A stretch of DNA of 64,000 nt, from assembly GCA_030526195.1 (NCBI GenBank), contig JAUNDG010000006.1, forward strand, positions 62,001 to 126,000. Direction: 5' to 3'. Shown in pieces: positions 8,548 to 19,350 of this stretch. The position numbers and the translations under genes were made by a program. The notes under the pieces were generated by a model. It was not told the DNA's origin. It ran no database searches and saw only the letters and a list, made by a program, of their open reading frames with translations. Source of the stretch: Lachnospiraceae bacterium. Its GTDB lineage: Bacteria; Bacillota; Clostridia; Lachnospirales; Lachnospiraceae. The first letter of the stretch is position 1. Every line of letters begins with the position of its first letter.

Positions 8548-8654
8548 ATCGAACAAAAACAAGCCGGAAGCGACACCTTATCGATGGCGATCCCACCAAT
8601 CCGCATTTATTGACGCGAAGTATATGCCGGCGGACAATCGCAATCGGGCAGGCG

Positions 8655-8683
8655 TGAAAGAACCCCGGCAGGTGCCGGGGTTC
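8655..8683 (-). terminator. Intrinsic terminator of the AEC transporter gene
   Basis: Perfect 11-base stem: on the minus strand GAACCCCGGCA (8683-8673) pairs with TGCCGGGGTTC (8670-8660), followed by TTTCACG. It lies 20 bases beyond the transporter stop codon. Confidence 0.88.
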
Positions 8684-8702
8684 TGGGTTTGTTTACATGT
8701 GT

Positions 8703-9629
8703 TTACATGGCCACAATGAGACAGATGGTCATGGTCAAAACGGTGAGGACCGTTGAGAAGACGGTGCATTCTGTCAGGGTCTTCATGTTGCAGCCGTTGG
8801 TGGCCGCCACCATGGAGGGAGCATTACCAACCGGAACAGACAGGCCGATGGCCAGAGCACCCAGCACGATGGGATCGCTGATGATGAAGTTCTTCAGGAT
8901 CAGGATCATGGCGATGGGGAAGAGCATCTGGCGGATCAGAATGAAGAGGTAATGGCTCTTATTGGTGATGATGGCCCGGAAGTTTGTATCAGCCAGGTTG
9001 GTGCCGATGACAAACAGGGACAGGAAGAGCACGGCATTTCCGCTGTACAGAGTGGCATCGTTGATAACGGCCGGGAGACGGATCTCCAGGAAGAGCACGA
9101 CGATGGCGATGATAGAGCAGATAAAGCCGGGATTCATCATTTCCTTGAAGCTGAACTTGACGGCTGTGTCATTGTCTTTCCGCAGAAGGATATACCCATA
9201 GGTATAGAACAGCGGGTTGTAGACCAGGTTGAATAAAATGAGGTACGGCAGGGCTGCCGGGCCGATGATGGCCTCGCACAGCGGCAGGCCGATGAAGCCC
9301 ACATTTCCGAAAACGGACATGGCGTTGTAGAAGCGCCATTCTGATTTTTCAGCCCGGATAATAGGGCCGATGACACGACCCAGGGCCACCATCAGCATGT
9401 AAAGAATGAAGACGATGAGCAGGCCCTTGAGCATTTCCGTCCGACCCGGCAGCGCGTCCGCGTTGAAAATAGCGGAGAGGCACTGAAGGGGGCCACAGAT
9501 GTTGACGACCAGCCAGGACATACCCCTGGTCTGTTCGCGATTGACGAATCCTTTTTTCCTGGAGAAGAAACCGATGGCCAGGAAAATAATGATGACCCCC
9601 ATCTGGGTCAGAATAACCGGCAGTGTCAT
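8703..9629 (-). CDS. AEC (auxin efflux carrier) family transporter
   Basis: 308 residues, strongly hydrophobic, with about ten predicted membrane segments in two five-helix halves. The family's conserved GFIGLPLCEAIIG segment and the VPVGNAPSMVAA segment near the C terminus are visible. Bacterial AEC proteins export or exchange small organic acids such as malate or malonate; no substrate can be read from this sequence. AGGAAAG precedes the ATG. It has its own terminator and lies between dnaJ and prmA, which are more often directly adjacent in related genomes. It is probably an insertion into a conserved gene order; that last point is inference. Confidence 0.88.
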   Translation of the reverse strand: MTLPVILTQMGVIIIFLAIGFFSRKKGFVNREQTRGMSWLVVNICGPLQCLSAIFNADALPGRTEMLKGLLIVFILYMLMVALGRVIGPIIRAEKSEWRFYNAMSVFGNVGFIGLPLCEAIIGPAALPYLILFNLVYNPLFYTYGYILLRKDNDTAVKFSFKEMMNPGFICSIIAIVVLFLEIRLPAVINDATLYSGNAVLFLSLFVIGTNLADTNFRAIITNKSHYLFILIRQMLFPIAMILILKNFIISDPIVLGALAIGLSVPVGNAPSMVAATNGCNMKTLTECTVFSTVLTVLTMTICLIVAM

Positions 9630-9804
9630 ATTTGTATCTTTCCTATCTTTTCTTTCATATCGCCCGAATCATACTCAACAAACCACCATGCGCCAGACAT
9701 GGTTGATGAAGCGCCATGGTCTGCAGGTACACATCAGACATCCGACCCTGTTGCTTTATTCAGCAGAAACAGTCTCAGCATTTTCCGTCTTTGAGAACTG
9801 ACGA

Positions 9805-10902
9805 TTAATCCTCGTCATCCTCAAATTCTTCCTTGGATGCCGCAGCGAAGGCCTTCAGGGCATTCTTCTGCTTGCGGTTGAGGCGTGTGGGCACTTCGAC
9901 CACCAGGGTCACATAATGATCGCCGCGTCTGTCGCGGTTCTTGATGGACGGCACACCCATGCCTTTCAGGCGAATCTGGGTATCGGTCTGGGTACCGGCT
10001 TTGATCTCATGCTCGATCTCGCCGTCCACGGTTTTGATCTTGATCTTACCACCCATGGCGGCTTTCACGAAGCTGATGGGGGTAACGGAGAAGAGGTTCA
10101 TATCCTGGCGCTCGAAATCGCGGGAGCCCATGACGCGGATTTCCACCATCAGGTCGCCGCGCGGACCGCCGTTGATGCCCGGTTCACCCTTTTCACGGAT
10201 GCGAACACTCATACCATTATCGATACCCGCCGGAACGGACACACTGATGTTGGCCTTGCGGGACACATAACCCACGCCCCGGCATTCCGGACATTTTTCT
10301 TTGATGATCTTACCGGTCCCGCGGCAGTCACCGCAGTCGGTTTCGGTCTGCATCATGCCAAACAGGCTCTGCTGACGGATCATCACACGGCCACGACCGC
10401 CGCAGCGTGTACAGGTTTCCGGTGATGTGCCGGCCTTGGCACCGCTGCCGCCGCAGGCTTCGCAGGTATCCTTCTGATTGATGGTGATTTCTTTTTCACA
10501 GCCGAACACCGCTTCCTCAAAGGAAATGGTGATGCTTGTCCGGATATTGGCACCGCGCATGGGGCCGTTTCGTGAGGCCCGTGAGCCACGACCGCCGAAG
10601 AAGTCACCGAAGAATTCACCGAAAATGTCGCCCATGTCGAAACCGCCGGCGCCGGGACCGCCGCCCTGTTCAAAGGCTGCGAAACCGAACTGATCGTACT
10701 GACGACGCTTGTCGGCATCCGACAGGATCTGATAGGCCTCGGAGGCCTCTTTGAATTTCTCAGCCGCCTCCTCGTCACCGGGATTCATATCCGGGTGATA
10801 TTTTTTGGCCAGCTGGCGATAGGCTTTTTTGATCTCGCCGTCCGTGGCTGTTTTGTCAACGCCAAGGACCTCGTAATAATCTCTTTTTTCTTTGTCTGCC
10901 AT
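9805..10902 (-). CDS. dnaJ: Chaperone DnaJ (Hsp40)
   Basis: Co-chaperone that delivers substrates to DnaK and stimulates its ATPase. 365 residues, complete type I layout: J domain with the HPD tripeptide ([11 protein letters not shown], about 35), Gly/Phe-rich linker (about 75-110), and four zinc repeats ([32 protein letters not shown]; about 145-220). The C-terminal substrate domain follows. AGGGAAG precedes ATG. Last gene of the hrcA-grpE-dnaK-dnaJ operon. Confidence 0.97.
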   Translation of the reverse strand: MADKEKRDYYEVLGVDKTATDGEIKKAYRQLAKKYHPDMNPGDEEAAEKFKEASEAYQILSDADKRRQYDQFGFAAFEQGGGPGAGGFDMGDIFGEFFGDFFGGRGSRASRNGPMRGANIRTSITISFEEAVFGCEKEITINQKDTCEACGGSGAKAGTSPETCTRCGGRGRVMIRQQSLFGMMQTETDCGDCRGTGKIIKEKCPECRGVGYVSRKANISVSVPAGIDNGMSVRIREKGEPGINGGPRGDLMVEIRVMGSRDFERQDMNLFSVTPISFVKAAMGGKIKIKTVDGEIEHEIKAGTQTDTQIRLKGMGVPSIKNRDRRGDHYVTLVVEVPTRLNRKQKNALKAFAAASKEEFEDDED

Positions 10903-10924
10903 AGCACTTCCCTAACATTGATAG

Positions 10925-10958
10925 GCGGTAACGGTGATCTTACGATCACCCTTACCGC
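10925..10958 (-). promoter_or_regulatory. Stable hairpin between dnaK and dnaJ
   Basis: GCGGTAACGGTGATC and GATCACCCTTACCGC pair with a single mismatch around TTAC. No T-run follows on the minus strand, so it is more likely an mRNA processing or stability element than a terminator. It would let dnaK and dnaJ be expressed at different levels. Function inferred. Confidence 0.55.
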
Positions 10959-11021
10959 GTAAAATAACTTATGTGAGTTGTTGAGCCGTTTCGTTATACC
11001 GAAAACCGGCCTGTGTCTATC

Positions 11022-12977
<1,956 letters not shown>

Positions 12978-12985
12978 TTATTTTC

Positions 12986-13621
12986 TTAATTGGCTACTTT
13001 CACCATACTGTGACGGATCACGCTGTCGCCGTAAATGTAGCCCTTCTGGAATTCTTCCACGACGATGTTCTCGCCGACGGATTCATCCTCTGTGTGCATC
13101 ACCGCGTTGTGCAGGTTCGGATCGAACTCATTGCCGACGGCCTCGATGGGTTTGACGCCCATCCCGTCAAGCACGGTCATGAACTGCTTGTAAACGGCCG
13201 TCATGCCGGTCACAAAAGCATCCTCCTGCTTGTCTTCCGGCACTGTGGCCAGACCTCTTTCGAAGTTGTCCACCACCGGCAGGATTTTTTCCACCACATC
13301 CTTCAGACCCATGCCGTACATGGCGGCTTTTTCCTTGTCTGTTCTCTTGCGGTAGTTGTCAAATTCAGCCATGGAACGTTTCAGACGGTCTGTCAGATCG
13401 GCGATCTGATCATCCTTCTTGGCCATCGCTTTCTTATCCCGACGGCTTAACGGTTCCTCAGCTTCGTCAGCAGCTTCATTTTCGTCGGCTGCATTTACCT
13501 CTTCCTGAACCTCACCCTCAGCCTGAGCGGCTTCCGGCGCTTCATTTTCTTCAGTTTCGCAGGATGCCTCGACCGTTTCCTCTGTCATCTCGTCGAGTGT
13601 CTTTTCATCAGCCACTGTCAT
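12986..13621 (-). CDS. grpE: Nucleotide exchange factor GrpE
   Basis: Releases ADP from DnaK. 211 residues: a long acidic, low-complexity N terminus (about 1-65, rich in Glu/Ala), then a coiled-coil dimer helix with AEFDNYRKRTDKEK, and a C-terminal beta domain ending YGDSVIRHSMVKVAN. Its ATG overlaps the hrcA stop (TGATG at 13619-13623). A 110-base gap leads to dnaK. Confidence 0.96.
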   Translation of the reverse strand: MTVADEKTLDEMTEETVEASCETEENEAPEAAQAEGEVQEEVNAADENEAADEAEEPLSRRDKKAMAKKDDQIADLTDRLKRSMAEFDNYRKRTDKEKAAMYGMGLKDVVEKILPVVDNFERGLATVPEDKQEDAFVTGMTAVYKQFMTVLDGMGVKPIEAVGNEFDPNLHNAVMHTEDESVGENIVVEEFQKGYIYGDSVIRHSMVKVAN

Positions 13622-14688
13622 CAGCCTCCTTGTTCTTCGTTATTGTCATCAGGATGCTTGAAGGCATCACTGAGTGATTGTTTAAATACGTTCAGGCTGC
13701 TCATAACCCGTTCGTAGTCCATACGCTTCGGCCCGATAATGCCGATCGTGCCCTGCAGACCATCGCCCAGCTCGTAGGTGGCGGTGACAACGGAGCAGTC
13801 CTTCATGGATTCCACCGGGCTTTCCTCGCCGATGTAAACCTGAATGCCCGTCCCCGGACCTTCGTTCTCGGACAGCTTCACCAGATCCGCCAGCCCGGAT
13901 TTATCTTCCAGTGTGGAAATGAGGCGTGCGGCGCTCTGTGAATCTGCCAGCTCCGGATATTTGAAAATGTTATTCGCGCCGGAGGTGTAGATCTGCATGT
14001 TTTCATCTGTCTCTGCCCGGATCACATCGGCCACCGTATCCAGCACATCGTTGACGATATTGCCGTGGCTGCCGGCCTCTTCCTTGATGTTGGAAATGAG
14101 TCCCAGGTTGATGTCCGCCAGGGTCAGGCCGTTGAGCCGTGTGTTCAGCAGCAGGTTAAGCTTCAGCACCGTTTCATCGGTGATATCCTCATCAAGATCA
14201 ATGATGTGATTCTTGACGATGTTGCCGTCGATGACGACCACATCCAGAAGCTGTCGGTCCGTCAGCTTGGACAGCTGAATGAACTTGATCTTATTGCGCT
14301 TCACGGATGGAGCCGAGATCATGGTGGTGTAGTTGGTGTTGTTGGCCAGCATACGGACCACCTGTTTGAGGATCTCTTCCATGCGGTTTGTCTTGGCGAT
14401 CATGAGAGAATTCATGGCCGTGACCTGCTCGGTCTTTTCCTTGACCAGAGAGTCCACATAGAAGCGATAGGCTTTATCCGACGGGATCCGGCCGGCTGAG
14501 GTGTGAGGCTGAATCAGGAAGCCCATCTCCTCAAGGTCGGACATCTCGTTGCGGATGGTTGCCGAGCTTAACTTCAGATCCGAGTATTTGGAAATTGTTC
14601 GGGAGCCCACCGGTTCACCGGTTTCAAGATACGTCCGGATAACGGCATTCAAAATGGTGAGTTTTCTGTCGTCCAGTCTATCGGTCAC
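13621..14688 (-). CDS. hrcA: Heat-shock repressor HrcA
   Basis: Winged-helix repressor that binds the CIRCE operator upstream of this operon and is kept active by GroEL. About 355 residues with a GTG start at 14688 (VTDRLDDRKLTILNAVI), chosen because AAAGGGGACACATC precedes it. The frame extends upstream to 14820 but would run through CIRCE and the promoter. The DNA-binding domain contains GSRTISKYSDLKLSSATIRNEM; the GAF-like and dimerisation parts follow. Confidence 0.96.
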   Translation of the reverse strand: MTDRLDDRKLTILNAVIRTYLETGEPVGSRTISKYSDLKLSSATIRNEMSDLEEMGFLIQPHTSAGRIPSDKAYRFYVDSLVKEKTEQVTAMNSLMIAKTNRMEEILKQVVRMLANNTNYTTMISAPSVKRNKIKFIQLSKLTDRQLLDVVVIDGNIVKNHIIDLDEDITDETVLKLNLLLNTRLNGLTLADINLGLISNIKEEAGSHGNIVNDVLDTVADVIRAETDENMQIYTSGANNIFKYPELADSQSAARLISTLEDKSGLADLVKLSENEGPGTGIQVYIGEESPVESMKDCSVVTATYELGDGLQGTIGIIGPKRMDYERVMSSLNVFKQSLSDAFKHPDDNNEEQGG

Positions 14689-14720
14689 GATGTGTCCCCT
14701 TTCAAGATTTCTTTTCGTGA

Positions 14721-14747
14721 TTAGCACTCGATTTATATGAGTGCTAA
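14721..14747 (-). promoter_or_regulatory. CIRCE operator
   Basis: A perfect inverted repeat TTAGCACTC-N9-GAGTGCTAA, identical to the consensus HrcA binding site. It lies between the promoter and the hrcA start, so HrcA represses its own operon (hrcA-grpE-dnaK-dnaJ). Confidence 0.97.
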
Positions 14748-14758
14748 CATCTACATGT

Positions 14759-14787
14759 AATATACTCTCCGCTCGAAAAGATGTCAA
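14759..14787 (-). promoter_or_regulatory. Sigma-A promoter of the hrcA-grpE-dnaK-dnaJ operon
   Basis: On the minus strand TTGACA (14787-14782), a 17-base spacer and TATATT (14764-14759). CIRCE begins 11 bases after the -10 box, so it covers the transcription start. Almost perfect consensus. Confidence 0.9.
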
Positions 14788-14845
14788 GCACCCGACCGAA
14801 GATTTTGTGGACCTCAACAAGAGATTTCACAGGGTTTTCACAATT

Positions 14846-15046
14846 GAACCGCAGCTACCGAAGGTAGCTGCGGTTCACGAGCAAGGAGCAAAGCGTACAT
14901 CGTGCCCTGCGGGTATTGCGAGTGTCCGCCTTACCTGCAGCGAGCATCCCCCCGCTTCAAAGACGCAGAGTCTTAAGCGGGGTTCACGAGCACGGAACGA
15001 AGCGGACACCGTGCCCTGCGGGTATTGCGCGTGTCCGCTTCGCCTT
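14846..15046 (-). repeat. Composite repeat block R2-R1-R2
   Basis: It begins with a perfect 14-base inverted repeat (GAACCGCAGCTACC / GGTAGCTGCGGTTC at 14846-14876). Then come an inverted R2 copy (to about 14930), an inverted R1 hairpin (14936-14984) and a second inverted R2 copy (14982-15046). R2 is an imperfect palindrome with arms AGCGGACA and TGTCCGCT around CCCGCAGGGCAC. R2 also occurs at 23286, 26577 and, in part, 24938, 40257 and 62153. The block fills the space upstream of the heat-shock promoter. Confidence 0.75.
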
Positions 15047-15065
15047 ATGACGGATTTCTGCTTAT

Positions 15066-15104
15066 AAAATACCGGGCCGGCACAACAACTGCACCCACCC
15101 GGTT
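15066..15104 (-). terminator. Possible terminator after the Cys-rich mini-protein gene
   Basis: On the minus strand ACCGGG...GTGC and GCCGGCCCGGT can pair imperfectly, followed by ATTTTATAAG. Weak. Confidence 0.4.
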
Positions 15105-15109
15105 TTCCT

Positions 15110-15283
15110 TTACATCTGATGCCGCACCACCGCGTATTCATCACCGTTGCGGTAGAACGGACAGCCGTTTCGTTTATCTGTCAGGAAGCGATAGTAATCA
15201 TCCTCATCCATGTCCGCCTGACAGACATAGTCTTCCTCATCTTCATCGTATGCGTTGTAAGCGCAATTATCGCACATAGCCAT
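15110..15283 (-). CDS. DUF6472-like cysteine-rich mini-protein
   Basis: 57 residues from MAMCDNCAYN to VVRHQM. The start at 15283 is set by AGGAGGATGTATT immediately upstream; the longer reading has no site. Four cysteines (CDNC, then VCQAD, then GCPFY) in an acidic protein look like a small metal site. The pattern CxNC-Y-Y-DE...C...MDEDDY...CPFYR..DEY matches a small family of unknown function that I recall from Clostridia. It sits downstream of uvrB in the same direction. Function unknown. Confidence 0.75.
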   Translation of the reverse strand: MAMCDNCAYNAYDEDEEDYVCQADMDEDDYYRFLTDKRNGCPFYRNGDEYAVVRHQM

Positions 15284-15429
15284 AATACATCCTCCTGTCA
15301 GGCAGACACGCGCCACCCCCCACAAAGGGTGCGCTGCCCGCTTCGCCATTTTCTCAAAAATCACCACTCAGACGAGGGCGCGGGCCGGTCACCGCACGGC
15401 AATCCCGGTCCTGATGCTTCCTATCATCA

Positions 15430-17520
15430 CTACATCCGGCCGCCCCGGTTCTGATGCTTCTTGCTGTTGTAAGCGACGGCGCTTTCCTTTTTCGGCGCGC
15501 TCTTCCGGCGGGACCGAATGCGGATCTCCCGGGCCGCTTCACCGGCTTCCTCCAGATTCTGCTTCAGGTCCACCATCTTATCACGCAGCTCGGCCGCCAT
15601 CTCGAAATTGAGTTCTGCCGCTGCCGCCCGCATCTGCTTCTCCACCTTGGCAATGAGATCGATAAGCTCCTCCCGGTTCATGGATTCCGGATCCTTGCCC
15701 AGCGCCTTCTCTGTCTTCGCCACTTCCTTCGATATGGAAATGAGTTCGCGGACGCTCTTTCGGATCGTGGTGGGTGTAATGCCATGTTCCTCATTGTAGG
15801 CCTGCTGGATCCGGCGGCGGCGCTTCGTTTCTTCGATCGCCCGCTTCATGGAATCCGTCATGTTATCGGCATACATAATGACGTGGCCGTCTGCATTTCG
15901 GGCCGCACGGCCGATGGTCTGGATCAGTGAGGTCTCGGAACGGAGGAACCCTTCCTTGTCCGCATCCAGGATCGCCACCAGGGTGATCTCCGGAATATCG
16001 AGACCTTCACGGAGCAGATTGATGCCGATCAGAACATCGAACACATCAAGCCGCATATCCCGAATGATCTCCATACGCTCCATGGTGTCGATATCGGAAT
16101 GGAGATACCGCACCCGGATGCCCAGATCCTTCATATAAGTGGTGAGGTCCTCCGCCATCCGCTTGGTCAGGGTGGTGATCATCACCTTGTTGTGGGCCGC
16201 GGCCTCCTTCTTCACCTCGCCCACCAGATCGTCGATCTGGCCGTCGATGGGCCGCACCTCCACATCGGGATCCAGAAGCCCGGTGGGACGGATGACCTGC
16301 TCAGTCCGTAACAGCTCGTGTTCAGCCTCATATTTGCCCGGTGTGGCCGACACAAACATGACCTGATCGAGTCGTTCTTCAAATTCCTCGAAATTAAGAG
16401 GCCGGTTATCCTTGGCTGACGGCAGACGGAACCCATAGTCCACCAGGGTCTTTTTCCGATTCCGGTCCCCGTGATACATGGCCCCGATCTGGGGCACCGT
16501 CATATGGGATTCATCCACGATGAGCAGAAACTCTGTGGGGAAGTAATCGATAAGGGTGTACGGCGGCTGTCCCTCCTCACGGCCGGTCAGATGACGGGAA
16601 TAGTTCTCAATACCGGAACAGAAACCTGTTTCCCGCAACATTTCCACATCAAAGCCGGTGCGCTCCTCGATACGCTGAGCCTCCAGCAGTTTTTCTTCAC
16701 TCTTAAAATATGCCACCTGCTCAGCCAGCTCATTTTCGATGGCCACACAGGCCGCATTGATCTTGTCCTGGGGGACCACATAAAAGGATGCCGGATAAAG
16801 AGCCGCGTGGTTGAGTTCGGCCTTCATTTCCCCTGTCAGAGGATCCACCTGGGACACCCGGTCGATCTCATCTCCGAAAAACTCCACCCGGATCACGTAG
16901 TCGCTGTTATCCGCCGGGATCACCTCCACCGTATCTCCCTTCACCCGGAAGGTGCCGCGGTGGAAATCAATCTCGTTGCGTTCATATTGCATGTCGATGA
17001 GTTCGTGGATCAGCTGATCCCGATCCTTCATCATGCCCGGCCGCACAGAGGTCATCATATTCATGTAATCGTCCGGGGCGCCAATGCCGTAAATACAGGA
17101 CACGGATGACACAATGATCACATCCCGTCGTTCGGCCAATGAGGAAATGGCGGATAAGCGCAGCTTGTCGATTTCATCATTCACCGATGAGTCCTTGGCG
17201 ATATAGGTATCAGAGGAAGGCACATAAGCCTCCGGCTGATAGTAATCGTAGTAAGAAACGTAGTACTCCACCGCATTTTCGGGGAAAAATTCCTTAAACT
17301 CGCTGTAGAGCTGCGCCGCCAGGGTTTTGTTGTGGGCAATGATCAGCGTGGGCTTATTCAGACCCGCGATGACATTGGCCATGGTAAAGGTCTTACCCGA
17401 ACCGGTGACGCCCAGCAGTGTCTGCATCTGGTTGCCGGCCTTGAAACCCTCCACCAGTTCGGCGATGGCCGCGGGCTGATCCCCGGTGGGGCTGTATTCC
17501 GAATGTAACTTAAAATCCAT
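15430..17520 (-). CDS. uvrB: Excinuclease ABC subunit B (UvrB)
   Basis: Damage-verification helicase of nucleotide excision repair, which loads UvrC. 696 residues. It has a Walker A motif [14 protein letters not shown] (about 35-50), the beta-hairpin region [12 protein letters not shown] (about 93), DESH helicase motif II in [13 protein letters not shown], and a C-terminal UVR domain (about 620-660, [15 protein letters not shown]). The basic tail is typical. It follows the S41 peptidase gene by 138 bases in the same direction and so probably shares the SOS-type promoter at 19248-19276. Confidence 0.97.
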   Translation of the reverse strand: MDFKLHSEYSPTGDQPAAIAELVEGFKAGNQMQTLLGVTGSGKTFTMANVIAGLNKPTLIIAHNKTLAAQLYSEFKEFFPENAVEYYVSYYDYYQPEAYVPSSDTYIAKDSSVNDEIDKLRLSAISSLAERRDVIIVSSVSCIYGIGAPDDYMNMMTSVRPGMMKDRDQLIHELIDMQYERNEIDFHRGTFRVKGDTVEVIPADNSDYVIRVEFFGDEIDRVSQVDPLTGEMKAELNHAALYPASFYVVPQDKINAACVAIENELAEQVAYFKSEEKLLEAQRIEERTGFDVEMLRETGFCSGIENYSRHLTGREEGQPPYTLIDYFPTEFLLIVDESHMTVPQIGAMYHGDRNRKKTLVDYGFRLPSAKDNRPLNFEEFEERLDQVMFVSATPGKYEAEHELLRTEQVIRPTGLLDPDVEVRPIDGQIDDLVGEVKKEAAAHNKVMITTLTKRMAEDLTTYMKDLGIRVRYLHSDIDTMERMEIIRDMRLDVFDVLIGINLLREGLDIPEITLVAILDADKEGFLRSETSLIQTIGRAARNADGHVIMYADNMTDSMKRAIEETKRRRRIQQAYNEEHGITPTTIRKSVRELISISKEVAKTEKALGKDPESMNREELIDLIAKVEKQMRAAAAELNFEMAAELRDKMVDLKQNLEEAGEAAREIRIRSRRKSAPKKESAVAYNSKKHQNRGGRM

Positions 17521-17658
17521 GTGTTCTCCTTTTTCCGGCGAGGTATTTATCGCCGCAGATACCGCTGCCGATGCATCATCACATCGGACAGGTCTGATCC
17601 AGGACTCGGTTTCTTAGAAGAGGCGCATACCGGGCAGCGTAAACTGCGGAATCCTGTC

Positions 17659-19077
17659 CTATGACAGGCCCGCCTGCTCGCGCACCAGGCGCAGAGCCTC
17701 CTGATACTGAGTATCCTCCTCGGACATGGCCTCGATGGTGTCGGTGCCCTCCGGCACTTCAATTTCCACCGGATAATCCGGTTCAAGACCCACGCCGTTG
17801 ATATCATCACCGTTGGGTGTGTAATAGTGGGCTGTGGTCAGCTTCACGCTGCTGCCGTCATCCAGTTTCACCGTGGTCTGGATGATGCCCTTACCAAAGG
17901 TGGGCTGACCCACCAGCACAGCGCCCAGTCTGTCACGGCAGGCGCCGGCAAAAATCTCCGAGGAGCTGGCGGTCCGACCGTTCACCAGAATGGCCAGAGG
18001 CACCTCCAGCGGCGCCGTCCCTTCACAGACATAGTCCTTCCGCGTGCCGTCCTTTGTCTGGGTATAGACCATAAGGCCTTCCGGCAAAATGTGATTCAGG
18101 CACTCCCGTGTGATATCCACCAGACCGCCCGTATTGTCCCGCAGGTCGATGATAAGCCCCTTGAGGCCCTGTTCCTTCAGTTCGGTCAGTGCTTCGCCAA
18201 ACTGCTCTGCCGTCAGCTTATTAAACTTTTCGATTCGAATGAAGCCGATGCCATCCTCTGTCATGGAAGAGAACACCCGGGGCACCACCACCTCACCGGG
18301 AGTGATGGCAAATGTCAGTGTTTCCTCACCTCGTTTCACGGTCAGGACCACATTGTCGCCCATTTCCGCGATCAGGGTCAAAACCTCTGTGAGGGTCCAG
18401 CCCTCATCCGCATTCTCGTCATCCACATAGGTGTCATTATGGACGGAGGTGTCACCCACCATTTCCACAATATCGCCCGCCATCACGCCGGCCTTCTCAG
18501 CCGGGGAATCGGGGTAGACACCGCCCACCACAAAGCTGCCGTCAACCTCACCCACCAGGATGATGCCGAGGCCCTCATAGGTGCCGCTGCGCTTGTCGGT
18601 GTTGTCGGTGGTTTCTTCTGCTGTAAAATACCCGGCATAGGGATCCTCAAGAGCCGCCACCATGCCTTTGTACTTGCCCTCGTTAAGCGCAGCATCCGGC
18701 GCATCGGTGACCGCCGTGGTATGAATGAGGCGGCGGATCAGTTTCTCCTTCGGGTCACCGCCCAGGAACATGAACATAAGACTCGCCACCAGAGCGCCGA
18801 TGATCACCCCCGCCAGGAGTGGCAGGAGCACCCTTTTCAGACCGCCGCAGCATTTCCGTTTGCCGGTTGCCGAAACAACGGATGCGCCTGAAGCTGCGCC
18901 ATTTTCTGAAAATGTCTGATCGGCGGCAGGCTCTGCCGGGTTGTCTGTTGCGTTGTCAACCGGCGTTTCTGAGATCGCCGGTGCTTCTGAAGTTATCGGT
19001 GTTTCTGAAGTTATCGGTGCTTCTGAAGGTACGGGTACTTCTGAAAGTACCGATGTTTCTTCTTTTAATTCTGTCAT
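17659..19077 (-). CDS. S41 carboxyl-terminal processing peptidase (CtpA-like), membrane-anchored
   Basis: Extracytoplasmic serine protease of about 472 residues. AAGAGGCAACACC before ATG 19077 sets the start. An N-terminal cytoplasmic tail of near-repeats (SEAPITSETP and similar, residues about 15-45) is encoded by repeated DNA at 18955-19070. Then follow one membrane segment (LLPLLAGVIIGALVASLMFMF, about 90), a PDZ domain (about 135-220) and the catalytic core. The nucleophile lies in TASSSEIF (about S373) and the general-base Lys in GKGIIQT (about K396). The neighbouring ftsEX genes regulate wall hydrolysis, so a role in envelope protein processing fits. The unusually long, repeat-built cytoplasmic tail is odd. 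Confidence 0.92.
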   Translation of the reverse strand: MTELKEETSVLSEVPVPSEAPITSETPITSEAPAISETPVDNATDNPAEPAADQTFSENGAASGASVVSATGKRKCCGGLKRVLLPLLAGVIIGALVASLMFMFLGGDPKEKLIRRLIHTTAVTDAPDAALNEGKYKGMVAALEDPYAGYFTAEETTDNTDKRSGTYEGLGIILVGEVDGSFVVGGVYPDSPAEKAGVMAGDIVEMVGDTSVHNDTYVDDENADEGWTLTEVLTLIAEMGDNVVLTVKRGEETLTFAITPGEVVVPRVFSSMTEDGIGFIRIEKFNKLTAEQFGEALTELKEQGLKGLIIDLRDNTGGLVDITRECLNHILPEGLMVYTQTKDGTRKDYVCEGTAPLEVPLAILVNGRTASSSEIFAGACRDRLGAVLVGQPTFGKGIIQTTVKLDDGSSVKLTTAHYYTPNGDDINGVGLEPDYPVEIEVPEGTDTIEAMSEEDTQYQEALRLVREQAGLS

Positions 19078-19247
19078 GGTGTTGCCTCTTTTCTTGCGCC
19101 CTTTATTCACCAGAACCAGTATGACTGTCGGGCACAATCGTGATAGGAAGAATGTTCTGTTTTGTTTTCATTCTTAACATATTTATGATAGCAGTCATCT
19201 CGTCCCTGTAAATACCTGATTTACAACGAACAAGAACCCACACCGCC

Positions 19248-19276
19248 ATTATATCGAACATTTGTTCTGCATTCAA
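19248..19276 (-). promoter_or_regulatory. Sigma-A promoter of the S41 peptidase-uvrB operon
   Basis: TTGAAT (19276-19271), a 17-base spacer and TATAAT (19253-19248) on the minus strand, about 170 bases upstream of the peptidase start. Confidence 0.82.
19255..19268. promoter_or_regulatory. LexA-type SOS box inside the promoter spacer
   Basis: CGAAC-ATTT-GTTCT matches the Gram-positive LexA (DinR) operator CGAAC-N4-GTTCG at all but the last base. It lies exactly between the -35 and -10 hexamers, where bound LexA would block RNA polymerase. uvrB is a classic SOS gene in Bacillus, which supports the reading. Confidence 0.75.
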
Positions 19277-19291
19277 GACCGATCCATTCGG

Positions 19292-19325
19292 ATAAAGAAA
19301 AAACCGCCCCCGGGATACCGGGAGC
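19292..19325 (-). terminator. Intrinsic terminator after ftsX
   Basis: Minus strand CCGCTCCCGG pairs with CCGGGGGCGG around TAT, followed by TTTTTTC. It separates the ftsEX transcript from the peptidase promoter. Confidence 0.9.
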
Positions 19326-19350
19326 GGCTGTTGATATCTGTTGAATCTCT

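Noticed and set aside
17827-18891. 354-codon plus-strand frame opposite the S41 peptidase
   Set aside because: Antisense shadow; His- and Gln-rich low-complexity translation, no start signal.
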